Shown: in pieces, positions 1 through 11,301 of the stretch
Layout of the letters: each line of letters starts with the position of its first letter
Position numbering within the stretch: position 1 is the first letter of the stretch
Source of the DNA: Polytrichum commune
Taxonomy: Eukaryota > Streptophyta > Polytrichopsida > Polytrichales > Polytrichaceae
DNA: 64,000 bases
Assembly (NCBI GenBank): GCA_950295325.1
Contig: OX485809.1
Span: 38,473,081-38,537,080 of the forward strand
Direction of reading: 5' to 3'
The notes under the pieces: generated by a model
What the model saw: only the letters and a program-made list of their open reading frames with translations
Database searches by the model: none
Told to the model about the DNA's origin: nothing
Position numbers and translations under genes: made by a program

Positions 1-1017
1 ATGTTGTTCACTTTTCTTTGGGCTTAAGTACATGTTTTTGGAGATTATACAAGTAGCTGGAAACTAATTGTTTTTATAAGAACTAAAGTCAAGAAATTTG
101 AGGAGTTCTAAAAAAACTACTTCACTACTTCAATTTACAGACATGTATTGCATATGGAATTGAATATAGCCATTCACTTGTGGACATACATCCAAATGAT
201 AAGTGAATAGAATTAGGTCTCACAATGTCCACTTTCAAAAGATTTTGCCCAAGCAATGGTTTGACTCATCCTTGGACCCTAATGACATAGAAAATACACA
301 CACAAAAGCAAATACGCCCAAGTGTGTGGAGGCACCTCCGACCACAGCCCTACCTCTTTAATAAGGCGTGTTTGGGAAACGAGACAAGTGTTGTATTATC
401 GAAGTGTCACATATTCAATAGTATGACAAACTCTACCTCTTTGTCATATTAGTAACGAGGTACTTCATGAAAACACACACTAGATGTTTTGTCACATATA
501 CAAAATAAATATTCTTTTACATGCTTTTACAAATATGCAAATCTCTTTCATGAAATCTACGTGGACTTGAAGAAAGAACCAATAATCCGTTGATGTTGTC
601 ACTTCAAAATAACAACAAATATCTTATTGGAGTCCAACCTTGATAAGGTATACCACTCAAGACTAAATAGAAAGGAGGCCTCACATTTCATAAGGACTCG
701 TGTTTGAGGCAATATTAATGATTAGAATTATAAACTATTAATAAACTGTGATGAAGATATCTTTAATCGTGCTACGTCTTGACTACGAATCTAAGCAAAG
801 TTCAAAATAAGACCATGATAATTAATAAAGAAGTGTCAAGGACTGTGAGAAAAGGGTGACGTGTGACACAGTTTTGGTACACCTTATCATGGCCGGACCC
901 ATTGAGTTTCTCTAATGTAGCCTGCAATTTTATTACATGTGCAAGAATAAATTCTAATGGATTGTCCATATATGTGTGTGTGTGTGCGTGTGTAATATAT
1001 ATGTGGTTAAAATTTGA
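1..1017. other. AT-rich intergenic DNA, no gene seen
   Basis: The stretch has scattered stops in all frames and no recognisable domain. The longest open frame on the minus strand (802-1161) runs through a TG/CA microsatellite near 970-995 and into the degenerate repeat that follows, so I do not call it a gene. Confidence 0.6.
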
Positions 1018-1340
1018 GCAACTAGCCTTCAAACGGTCATAATTCTTCCAATTCAACTCCAAATTGAGCAAAAATACTAACAAAAGAAGTGCATTTTCAA
1101 TAGGTTTCCAAAGATTTGTAGATGAGGAAGGTCGGATCAAAACAAATCTCAAATTGTGCAAAAGTAGATTGTTGTCTAGAAATCAACTCTAGAAACTCAA
1201 CAAGCCTGCAAATGCTCGTAACTTTGTCAATACAACTCGAAATTGGAACAAACCACCACCAAAAGAAGTGAAATTTCAAGAGCTTTCCAACATTATGCAT
1301 ACTTAAAGAAATATGACAAATATTGAGTTCCAAGTGCTTG
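1018..1340. repeat. Diverged tandem repeat, two units about 181 bp apart
   Basis: The segment starting near 1018 (AACTAGCCTTCAAACGGTCA) is echoed near 1199 (AACAAGCCTGCAAATGCTCG). The two share, in the same order, AACTC.AAATTG, CAAAAGAAGTG, TTTCAA and CTTTCCAA. The units are strongly diverged, as expected of old non-coding repeat DNA. Tandem modules of this kind occur in non-coding parts of plant LTR retrotransposons, but I see no LTR or polyprotein here. Confidence 0.5.
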
Positions 1341-2940
1341 AAAACAAATTGTGCACCTTAGTAAGGGTTAGGTGAAGAACTATTGCAAAACAAATAAAAG
1401 CTAATGAGTCTCTTGATTAGCTTTTGATTTAGAGAACTTAATTCCCTTCATTCCCGTGTTTTAACATCATTTTACATTAAAATATCATTTGTCCACATTT
1501 CATATGTGAAAGTTTCAAAAGTTTAATATTAATTGTGCACTTATACATGTGTGGGACCCATCATATGTGCATTCATTACCTTTATAATGGGTCCATTCAC
1601 GATTGGGGTACTACTTTTGGGACAAAGGAATTAAGGGCTATGCCGCATTGGATCTTGGCGTTTATTATGATTTACTATTATTTGATCAATAAACTTTAAA
1701 TAAATAATTAGATAGGTCATAGGATTTATCAAGAAATATAAATATTTATTATTAAATAATCACCAACAATAAATAAATCCTTTATGAAACAAGTAGACAT
1801 GTCATAGGACTTGTAAAGAGGTCATATGACTTGTTTGGGCCACATCAATAGGAATTTCATTATTGAAGTGTACATCGGAGGTGAATTATTTCATGTTTTC
1901 CATCCTAGTACCTTGGTGTAAGTGTCATGTGTCCATACATATAATTTTTTATGTCCAATTCTAATACTAAACGTTCCTTTTTCATGTAGCCATGTTATTG
2001 TGTACTATTGGCCATGTTTGGTGTCCTATGTAAAGTTATACAATTGGTATGCAATACATGTTTAGTTCTATTGGTACACAATTGAATGATAATTGTGAGG
2101 AAAAAAATTGGGATAATTTTTATCAATTTTGTTATCCTTTTCATTCCTTGATCCTAAGGTCAACAATTTTGACAGCACCCATGGATGTCCGTTAAGGAAT
2201 CAAAATGATATCTTAGATAACCCTATTCCTTATAAATTAACTTTGTCGGTGTACTCAACATGGAATACTAAATGTTGGTATGATCCAAAATATGCTCCAC
2301 AGTACAAATCTAAGCACACCAACTATGTAAAATAACCTAATTTAGTCCTTTAACCGTTAGACACCTATTCTTGGTACCCCAACCGTGAATGCCCTCTAAT
2401 ATGACATTTTAAAAGTCTAGGAGTATTGTAATAACAACGTCACAATTGGGTCATAGAGGTAGAGTTCAACTAGAAAGTTTGGATTACAAAATGTGTGTTA
2501 TTATATCGAGGTTGTCGTATTATCGAGTGTAGTATTAAAGACATAGGGCTGTATGTAGGGTGGGCCATGTGACAAGGTAGTGTGGCTATTGTTAGTAGTA
2601 GTTTACTTGACTGTGACTCATCCCAACATAGCCATGAGACTCTATAAGCTTCGTATTTTATACTATTAGTGCTTCTAGTAATTGAAAACATTTGGACTCG
2701 ACTGTTCTCGAGTTTCTTAATTTAGGGAGTTTAGATCATTTGCTTTCATCCGCCATTAAACCTAGTGCAATCCCGGGTGAGTCTTTACCAACCATTCCAC
2801 TTAATAAGCTCGCTCTTCATACCACTAATAGGCAACTAAGTTGGAACATTCCCTCAAATTAGATTTGGTGTGTGCACATCTTCAAAGGGAGTGAGGGAAA
2901 TTTCATTGTAAACAAGCTAGAGTGTCTCTCATCCATCTAA
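1341..2940. other. AT-rich intergenic DNA, no gene seen
   Basis: I found no coding region, RNA gene or bounded repeat in this stretch. Short open frames at 2129-2335 (+) and 2470-2691 (-) have no recognisable protein features. Confidence 0.55.
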
Positions 2941-3385
2941 GGGGCGGTTTACACTATGGACCATGAAGTCGTCCCACGGCCGTCTAAGCGATGTGATTGG
3001 ACGTTGAAGTCGTCCCGGGACGACTTGGGTTTACACCAAGGAAAAAATGGCATAGTGACCACGGAGGTTGAGGTCCACAAAATATTATTTTTTAAGCCTA
3101 CTCTATCCACTGCCATGGTCCAACGGGTTTTCCGTTGGGACAAGCAAAAGAGGTGGTCCGGGAAAAAGAGCAAGGGCCCATGTCAGAAAAATGCCGTTTT
3201 AAGCCTTTTTGGTGCATGGTCATTCTTCATGGTCCACATTCGGTTTACACCTAGTGAAGGGCCCATGAACCATGAAAACTAATATTTTAGTAACTCGGAC
3301 CATGGAAGTCGTCCCATGAAGTCGTCCCACGCAAAATAGGCCTCTTACGTGGGACGACTTCATGGTCCATAGTGTAAACCGCCCC
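2941..3385. mobile_element. Intact 445-bp MITE, PIF/Harbinger (Tourist)-like
   Basis: The element starts GGGGCGGTTTACACTATGGA and ends with its exact reverse complement. The terminal inverted repeats are 38 bp and perfect (2941-2978 against 3348-3385). Both sides are flanked by TAA (2938-2940 and 3386-3388), a 3-bp target-site duplication typical of PIF/Harbinger insertions. The word GAAGTCGTCCC recurs inside, at about 3006 as the palindrome GTCGTCCCGGGACGAC and again around 3306-3328. There is no transposase, so it would be non-autonomous. The ORFs that overlap it on both strands reflect its inverted symmetry and are not genes. Confidence 0.9.
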
Positions 3386-4600
3386 TAATATTGAAACTTG
3401 ATCACCTATAGGCTTGTTGCTAAATCATCTCAAATGGCCTCAAGTAGACTAATTTGAGATCTTAGAAGTTAATTCATATGTCAAATCAGCTTTATTAATC
3501 TCTAGGATTCATGCTATTTCAAGGCTTTATGTTGGGATGAATGAGAGGTACGCTTGTATGCAATAATTCCTTGAGTTCTCTCCCCCTTCAAAGGTAGAGA
3601 TTCCCTTTTGAGGGTGGCAATTGTTGCGTGTATGCTAAGCATAGCATCTTTCATCCATTCATTAAACTAAAAACTTGCTTTCTAAAGATTTGTGGTTAAT
3701 AAATTCATTCTTAATTAGATATAAATGTTGGTTCTTGACAAAGCAAGCATGAATGAAGAACTTCATTTTCTCGCATGATACTGACCTCTTTCAATGGTAG
3801 GCTCTATATCAAAAACAAGAATAAAAGATAGCATGACATTTTTGCGTGTGCTAACATGCGTGTTGGGTGTGTATGTGGGTTTCTTTGAAAATACAATAGT
3901 GGCACCTTCAGGTTGAATGAGTTGGTTGGTTAGTGTTGCGGTTTGTTATATGAATGGTCTTCATTTTCAGTTAGACTAATTCGAAGGTGATTCGTGTCTT
4001 AGCTTACTTATAGAAACACTAGAAATGACAATAATGTTTAAATATAATTAATTGGATGAATGAGAGGTATGTTTGTATGAAGTGATACACCAAATGGCCA
4101 CCTAAATCCATCCATTTGGGGATGGAGGGGTCATGGTAGAAACATGTTTGAGGCATGTTTGTGGTCAATTGACTCCAATTTAAGGTCTTACTACTGTATT
4201 ATGCTAAGTTCGGGGCCAAATTGACTTGAATTTCTCAAAATCGCCAAAATTGTCTGACAAATGCATGTAAATATGATAAAATCATATCACGTTTGCTTAT
4301 TGGCTCCAATGTTCCGCACATGAACACACCAACACCGGAAACACGCCAAAGTGAAGGAAGAAAATGTTGCAACTCACAACCATGAGGTATTATGACAATT
4401 GATGCAATGAACGATGCATATACGATTATTGATTCTCAAAGGCTTTTTAAGACCACAACGTGGTTGCCTCATCCTATCCCCAACCACCATTCAATTTGTG
4501 CCCAAAAAAAAAACATATCTCTAACCACTTCAGTGTAACCTCAGCACCACTCGAGGTGGGTGTGAGCATGATATAGTGGACCAAAAAAAATGTTACGGTA
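3386..4600. other. AT-rich intergenic DNA, no gene seen
   Basis: No open frame of note. The words GGATGAATGAGAGGTATG and close variants recur near 3535, 4053 and elsewhere in the window, which suggests decayed repeat DNA. Confidence 0.5.
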
Positions 4601-4875
4601 TTCTAAAACCGTAGTTTTTATGGTCAAATGTTTAAAAGTAGTAGCAAAATGTTGGTTAAAAGTGAGTGTTTTCCCATGGTGACTTCTATTGTTATGTTAA
4701 GTATTCAAATGTAGAATACCAAGATGAGGTCTTTATAACTTATTGTTAAAAGTAATGCTCAAAAGCAAATGGCTATATTTGGTTTTGGACATAATTTCAT
4801 GACCTTCATTATTTTTAACTTGATTTTATTTTTCATATTCCTTGAGATCAGTATAAACTTAAGGTTTCGCAAAAT
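4601..4875. repeat. Dispersed repeat, copy 1 (partner at 43838-44086)
   Basis: This shares with 43838-44086, in the same order and orientation, the words AAAGTAGTAGCAAA, TATTGTTRTGTTA, TACTCAAAT/ATTCAAAT, AAGATGAG.TCTT, GGCTA..TTTGGTTTTGGAC, TTTCATGA.CTT and TATTCCTTGA. The copies are 39 kb apart and strongly diverged. No termini were recognised and nothing looks coding. Confidence 0.6.
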
Positions 4876-7800
4876 ATCTACACATGGTGCACAAGCTGCA
4901 AAATATGTGACATTCAAGCATATTTGGACAAACCACTTATCTTAACGTACTAAAAGAAGTGCAATTGCGGGGACAAAAACACCACAATGACAATAACAGA
5001 AACAACACAACTATCACAACTTCGAATGCTCGTCTACCATGTTCGACAACCACCATATTTGTGTAGTTTTACGATCTAGTGGATGTCATATGAGCAGCTG
5101 GAATTGTTCAAGTTTCACACATGAATCCAAATATACTTCAATCCCAATTTTATGTAGATTTGAAGTGATAGTAATCTTGAAGATGTGCACATAAAACTCA
5201 TGGGTTGAAAATAGGAAGCTCAACCATATGGATCGGATCACGATCGTGTGTCAACAAGTTTGTCCTATAGATGTTTAAAGTTCAAGCATACAACTTGTCG
5301 TTTATAGATTATCTTCAAAATGCACAATATTCCTTGGACAACAACTGAAATTGATGCCGAAATCACAAGAAATCACTAAAGGAAATGCGTTGTAAATATC
5401 AATAATTGAGTTGCCAAACCAAGTAGCATGATACTACGCTATTTTACTTCTTGAGAATATATATCTCTCTAGAGAGAGAGAGAGGCCTCCACTACTGCAA
5501 CAGCAATCACCAATTCTAAGGCTAGTGGGCACTTTGGGCAAATGAATTGAAAGAAAACAAAAGTGAGCATGGGCCCTCAATGACCTACCTTCTCTTTGAT
5601 GGGTTAGTTGTTAATTCCTCCTTAAAAGCTCTAATAATACGTCAAGGACACAATAACTCCTTCCGCCCACAATTTGGGGCTGATATACGACGACATGCAT
5701 TTGCGCAAACGATGACCATAAGTTAGTCCGTGAGTGTCATTCAAGTGAGTATTAGTGCTCATACCCCACGCATAGTAAGTAGGTATAATTGAGCGTACTT
5801 TACGCAACCAAATTACAAGGCCTCGCTCGAGACCCATTTTTATTTTAAACAAAACAAAAAAATCGAGATTCTTGGGGCATATATGGTGGGGCCCATTTTA
5901 CGGGAATCTTCAATGAAGAATCTCATAGGATTAGAGCCCAAACAAGTGTCAAAGAGCTAGAGCAACAAGTTCCATGTACGGACTCTACGTACGTCTAGAG
6001 ATGCGGAGGAGTTTGAATGTACGGTTTCTCATAACGGTATCCGGAGGGAGTCTTTTTGACCTTTAATAAGGCATGGCCTAGCTACTACGATGCCCTATTG
6101 TTGAAGAATGTGGAGTTCCTAGACCCGTGCCCAAGTGAGGCTCGGACCCGGGAAATTTCCGGATCTTTGTAGGCCGGAGATTTCGGAATAAAGCAAGTCG
6201 ACAACACCTTGTGTGTGAGTTCTATTCACTTTTCTTGGGCCTCCTTACAAAGGCCGCCGATTTTGGATTGGTGTTGGCCAAGAAACGCATGCCGGCTACT
6301 AAGGAGAGCACATTTTAGTTGTGGGGATTGGGAGGCCCTTGACCCCAAGGCTCCGATGTCGTATCGATCTATTATCTTGCACACCGTTATGTTATTGGTC
6401 GGATTTTGGTGTGGGCCACAATCTAAATTTTCTTGGGGAGTGATTGGTTGACAACTATAGAACTAAGTGGCGCGACAAATAGAGTTGGGGCTGACATGAA
6501 ATGAAGGTGGTTTTAAAGTCTAGGAAGCCAAAAGGCTAATGGGATTAGATGTACATCAACATGATGTCAAAAGGGCTAGAGTAATGAAGTGTAGTGGTCT
6601 CTGTAGGTGTAGGCTATATTCAGTATCTTGATTAGTGAGGAAGGGCTAATAATGTGTGTGGGAAATTAGTGAAGGTGATATTAAATTTTCTTTTGCTACG
6701 AAATTAATGTCACCAGACAATCTAAGCACTTTCATCTCGAAACTAATCATCGAAAATACTAATCACGTCAACACTATTCATCTTGACATTATTCATTGAC
6801 AAGCATGTGTTTGCACTTTTCTTTTTCCTTTTTAAAAAAAAACATTGCTCTACAAGCACCTTAGAGCACACACTTATTTTCTTGAAATGTATGGTAAATG
6901 AGCATGTATTCATTAAATTAGTATCACTCGCTTAAAAATCTCCACCCTTGCTAATTTTGAGACTTTGGCAAAATAGCATGTGTTTTGGGAAATAGTTCCA
7001 CACACACTAATTGGGATAATCAATGTAATGTCAACTTGATGGTCCACTTGGAAGGAAGTCTTGAGACAACTTGGTATTGCATTCTGGAATAGGGTAGGAG
7101 ACCCAACTCTAATGGACTTGTAGAGGGGAAATTCCAACACAAAGTGTGCCTCATTTTCAACTACATTTTCAACCATGACACTCTGGGTGCAATTGGTGTA
7201 TAGGTAAAATTGAACCAAAATTTGAATTACAACTTGTTTAAGTTATATGGTTAAAAACACCAATACAATTGTTTATATAGGCATGATTTTATATATATAT
7301 GTACCCCATGTACTACTAGATGATGGCCATTGTGTGCACCCAACTAAGTTGTTGGTGGACTACAAACCAGTAACCAGTTCCACTCAACAACCATATTCAA
7401 GCGTGAATTCCATTGGGTGAAGATTGTGCACATTTTTTAGAGCTTTGTAGACAATATGTTGTAACGTACGACAAATTTGTTGAGTCGGGTGAATGCACTT
7501 GAACGTGAAGTTCACCCTTAGAAACATTAGGTGGACAACTAGATCTCTTCTTGGTGGAGATTACAAATATCATTAAGTATTACATGCATGTTGATGACAT
7601 TTATATTTTCATAATAATTGAAAACTAAAAATTCAGCTTTGATTATAATAAATCTATGTATGTGTCCAAATCCAAAATCTCTCTATACTTCTTTTTCATG
7701 CATGTTAGGTGCACTTGGAATAATGCAATTGATACATTGATTGATTCTATGTGGCGTCACTTTCCACATCATCGATGTGGAATCACAATAAGTAAGGTTA

Positions 7801-8276
7801 ATTCCCTCCGCATGGCATCTCGAGACCTATGAATGGGCTCGTTAAGTGGCCATGTGAGCGTAGACCCTTAGGGCATGTTTACACTAGTAGTAACATGACC
7901 ACCACAATCCAGATTCCCTCATTGCTTGAGAAATGAGTGGCGGTCCCACTTCACCTTACACAAGGTGATCACAAATAAGATTAACTATGTTAATGAATGA
8001 ATGCAAAAACAACGTGGAATCTTGCATGTCCATGCTTGGTGGTCGCCCAAATTTGATGACAAGACAACTCAAAAAAGTTGTCTCAACAACAAATGGAGGT
8101 GACCATGTCAAAAATAAATCATATATGTGTGCGCGCGTGTGTGTGTACATGTAAAACTAGAAATTATAAAGTCCCAATCTTGTAAAATTTTAGTTTTAGT
8201 TTTATTTTTCATTTTAAGAGCATTAATTATAACTATAACAAAACTATATTTTGGTCTAGGTTTGCTTAACACTATA
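4876..8276. other. Intergenic DNA, no gene seen
   Basis: I read this 3.4 kb on both strands and found no protein family, RNA gene or bounded transposon. A somewhat GC-richer patch at 5970-6460 carries an 80-codon open frame (6209-6451, +) with no recognisable motif. A short AG microsatellite lies at about 5470-5484 and a CA/TG-type one at about 8128-8146. Confidence 0.5.
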
Positions 8277-8306
8277 TTGATTTTTGATTTTTGATTTTTG
8301 ATTTTT
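8277..8306. repeat. Short GATTTTT tandem repeat
   Basis: Four consecutive units of a seven-base motif (GATTTTT) directly precede the hairpin at 8308-8379. Confidence 0.75.
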
Positions 8307-8307
8307 T

Positions 8308-8379
8308 AAATGATTGAGGATTTCTTGTGGTCAAGGCATTGGACCACCGCCCATGACCACAAGAAATCCTAAATCATTT
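8308..8379. repeat. Long near-perfect hairpin (26-bp arms, 20-nt loop)
   Basis: Left arm 8308-8333 and right arm 8354-8379 are reverse complements with one mismatch; the core word is GGATTTCTTGTGGTCA against TGACCACAAGAAATCC. The loop is 20 nt. A partial echo of the arm (AAATGATTTAGG) recurs near 8566. It could be a solo foldback element, or a young inverted repeat able to give small RNAs. It matches no miRNA that I recognise. Confidence 0.75.
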
Positions 8380-10277
8380 TTCTCATGGCCCTTGGTCACA
8401 TTTTTAAAACGGTCCTTAATTGCCCCTATTGACCTCCTAGCAAGAAAACACTCCATTTACCATCACCTCATTTCATCACTCGTGTCCCCCACTATGCATG
8501 GAGATTCTTTTATGTGACAAGAATAGCCAAGTCCCACTAAATCATATGCTTAAAGTTTTGAGACAAATGATTTAGGTTTTTCCACATGCCATAACGGAGC
8601 ACAAGGCAACTCTCTTGGGTGCACATAATGGAATTGCACAACTCCATGCAACTTGGAAAATGGCTGAGCATGCAAAACTAAGCCAACACTAGGCATGTTA
8701 AGATTTTAATTTTAGTTTGGAGTTGGAGTACAATCTAAATGTAGGGCAAGTTATTGACACCGAGCTAAGTTGAAGCATTCAAGAATTTCTTCATTGGTCC
8801 AAGCAATCATTATCCCATAGTCCAAGAAGCCTTGCCAAATTGATTGATAGACCTTTTTCACATCCCACCTTCAATTGTTAGAGGTCACATCATCACATTT
8901 AAGCCAAAAGGACCACAAGGTGGCCCCTCTTAGAGGCAACTAATTTCTCTCAACCTTACTCATGCACAATGACATTTTCTTCCCAAAAACACCGTGGTGC
9001 AAGTCAAAGGATTTTCATAGCCTTTTTTGATCATGTGTAGCTCTCAAGCTATTGACAATACCAATGGAGAAGTCCCATGCTCTCTTGGCAATCCTACAAT
9101 CCCAAAACATGTGCAAAATAGTTTTAGGATTGTTAAGCATGTACATGTGGCGTGATTTTATCAACCTTTACTTGAAACTTGGTTCACTACGCATTATTAA
9201 GTGCCATTAGATTACGTCTTTATGCAAAGGAGAACAATGTTTTGATGTTGACAGTTGACACTTGTAGACATTTGCTAAGCCTTGAGTATGAAGACAAGGA
9301 TTCTTGCCCCTAGATATTGCACATTGTCAACATTAATTATCTAAACTAGCAGTTAGGGTTTGTTAAGGAAACATCCACCCAAAGTGGCATTTAATGTCCA
9401 ATATGAGAGATCATACAAGAAAAAAACTAGGAAAACACTTAGGGAAGACTTTAAAGGCGATTTGACAATATCTACATGTCTCAAAGAAGTTTAATTAAGG
9501 TGAAAATATGTTTGGTTTAGATTTAAGGGTTTGATTTGACAATTGTGAAGGTCATTTCTTGTATAAAGACTCAAGATCTTTAAGATAGAAATGGGATAGT
9601 AATACATGCATTTGTGATTGTCACTCATACTCGCTCTATTTACTTTCCCAATAGTATGGTAATGAGTTCATTTTATTTGGGACCTTGTGCGGTGCACATT
9701 CATAAGCATGGCCTTTGTCGATTGTCTTACATTTTAGTATCCCATTTCAGTCTCTTTACTAAAACCAAGGGCACTTTGGAATAATCAATCGCCTCATTTA
9801 GATTGAACCCTTTTTAGTTAAACTCTTTTTGAGCAAAATAGTTTCAAGACTATCAAGCATGTACGTTTGGAACTCATAATACTAGTGTAGTCATCCTTAC
9901 ATCATTATTGGTTCTCCTTGGTTAACTCTCATTTTGATTATACTATTAGATTATAATGTTCACTCGGCTTCAATCAAAACATCCAAATATCTAGGATTTG
10001 ACAAAATAGCCCAAACCACAAATCAAGGTCAAACATCCATGGCCTAGTTGATTTTATCATTTTTATTGTTGTGTTCAACATATAAGTTCATCCCTTACTC
10101 ATCAATACATTGAGCATCTAGTCCATTGATTGTAATTTCCAAGGCTATTGACTTATGCATTTCGTCACCATAGTTATTCAAACATCCATGATCGTTTTTC
10201 ATTGTAGAAATGTTAGGATCCAAAATATACCAAACCAAACCATCCATATATTCATCAAGGTGGAGACAACAGACTCA
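8380..10277. other. Intergenic DNA, no gene seen
   Basis: No recognisable coding region or RNA gene. The open frame at 8314-8517 starts inside the hairpin and has no protein features. Confidence 0.5.
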
Positions 10278-10775
10278 GGGCCACTTCACACACGAGACTG
10301 AGAGCCCGTGACCATTCACTTCAAGCGATCTCATTGGTGGAAAAGGTGGAGCCGGTCCAAGTTCGCTTCACACTACACTTGAAGGGCCAACGGAGTATGT
10401 GAATGCAAGATGGATGTGAAGTCTACATGGATTCCTACATGGCATCGAATGGATCATGTTTCATGTCACTTGGATTATTACCCAAAACCATCTCTTGGAG
10501 GTAGGCTTAACATAAAACCAGGAGACCATGGCACTCCAAACGTTCATAACTGTTGATTTATTCTATTTTCTCATGTGTGAGGACCTGCGTGAATAGAAAT
10601 TCATTGAAATAGCATTTGGTTGAGGACCCAATCACATATGATTTCACATCACGCTTGAGGGCCCGTTACCACAACACATGATTTTGGAGGTGTGTTGGGA
10701 CAACCTTTGGACACTTTCTTTTTGGGCTCTCACAATTTGATGGTCACGGCTCTTAGCTCGTGTGTGAAGTGACCC
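10278..10775. mobile_element. 498-bp TIR element, family B copy 1
   Basis: It begins GGGCCACTTCACACACGAG and ends CTCGTGTGTGAAGTGACCC, so the 19-bp ends match with one mismatch. Weaker complementarity continues inward (AGAGCC..GTGACCAT). It is flanked by TCA on both sides (10275-10277 and 10776-10778). A second copy of almost the same length lies at 28335-28833, and the interiors align closely. The 3-bp TSDs of the two copies (TCA and TTA) fit a PIF/Harbinger-like mechanism. There is no transposase. Confidence 0.85.
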
Positions 10776-10988
10776 TCAATCACATTACAGTCAATCTTTA
10801 CTCAATACATACCATTGGTTGCATCGTTACCAACACATATTGCATCTCCGATATAAGGCTAATTCCGATAAAACATTCAATCAAGGATACATAATTGGTC
10901 AAAGATAATTTCACACGCTCTAAATTACACACGAGATTAAACAAGAAACTTGCAATCTTATACAATCACCCTGGATTCCCTCAACAAT

Positions 10989-11142
10989 AATTTGCTTCTT
11001 CTTCTTCTTTTAAGACACAGGAGGCGCTTGACCACCTCACTAGTTTTCCGTCAAGTAGAGAGATGATTTCACAGCTAGGACTCGAACCGCCAACCACTAC
11101 GTTTTGCTTGGATGCTTGTCCACTATCATCCAACAATTGAGA
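10989..11142 (-). mobile_element. Candidate tRNA-derived SINE
   Basis: Read on the minus strand, the sequence holds GGTTCGAGTCC (11081-11091 region), a good match to the RNA polymerase III B box. An A-box-like purine-rich segment lies about 40 nt before it, and the unit ends in an A-rich tail with AAGAAGAAGAAG. CAACAAT occurs at both edges (about 10982 and 11141), as expected of a short target-site duplication. I found no second copy in the window and the A box is weak, so this stays tentative. Confidence 0.4.
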
Positions 11143-11284
11143 GTCATTTTAGAACCATGATTCCCTTAACACTCAAAACATCACTCGATTGCCTTACAAC
11201 CATGAATCACACATAGATCTCCCAAGACAAAGAGTGTTTTGCTCATCACAAAATTAAAGTATATTCAATCCACTCTCCCTCTCT

Positions 11285-11301
11285 CCCCCCCCCCCCCCCC
11301 C
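11285..11301. repeat. C homopolymer, 17 nt
   Basis: An uninterrupted run of 17 C follows a short CT repeat. Similar tracts occur at 25933-25947 (G), 28886-28899 (C), about 34003-34018 (G) and 40170-40184 (G). Confidence 0.9.

Noticed and set aside
2956-3282. 108-codon open frame (+) and its minus-strand partner at 2949-3173
   Set aside because: Both lie within the 445-bp MITE and arise from its inverted-repeat structure.
7585-7625. HVDDIY-like reading reminiscent of the reverse-transcriptase YVDD motif
   Set aside because: The surrounding frame is short and shows none of the other RT motifs, so a chance match is likely.
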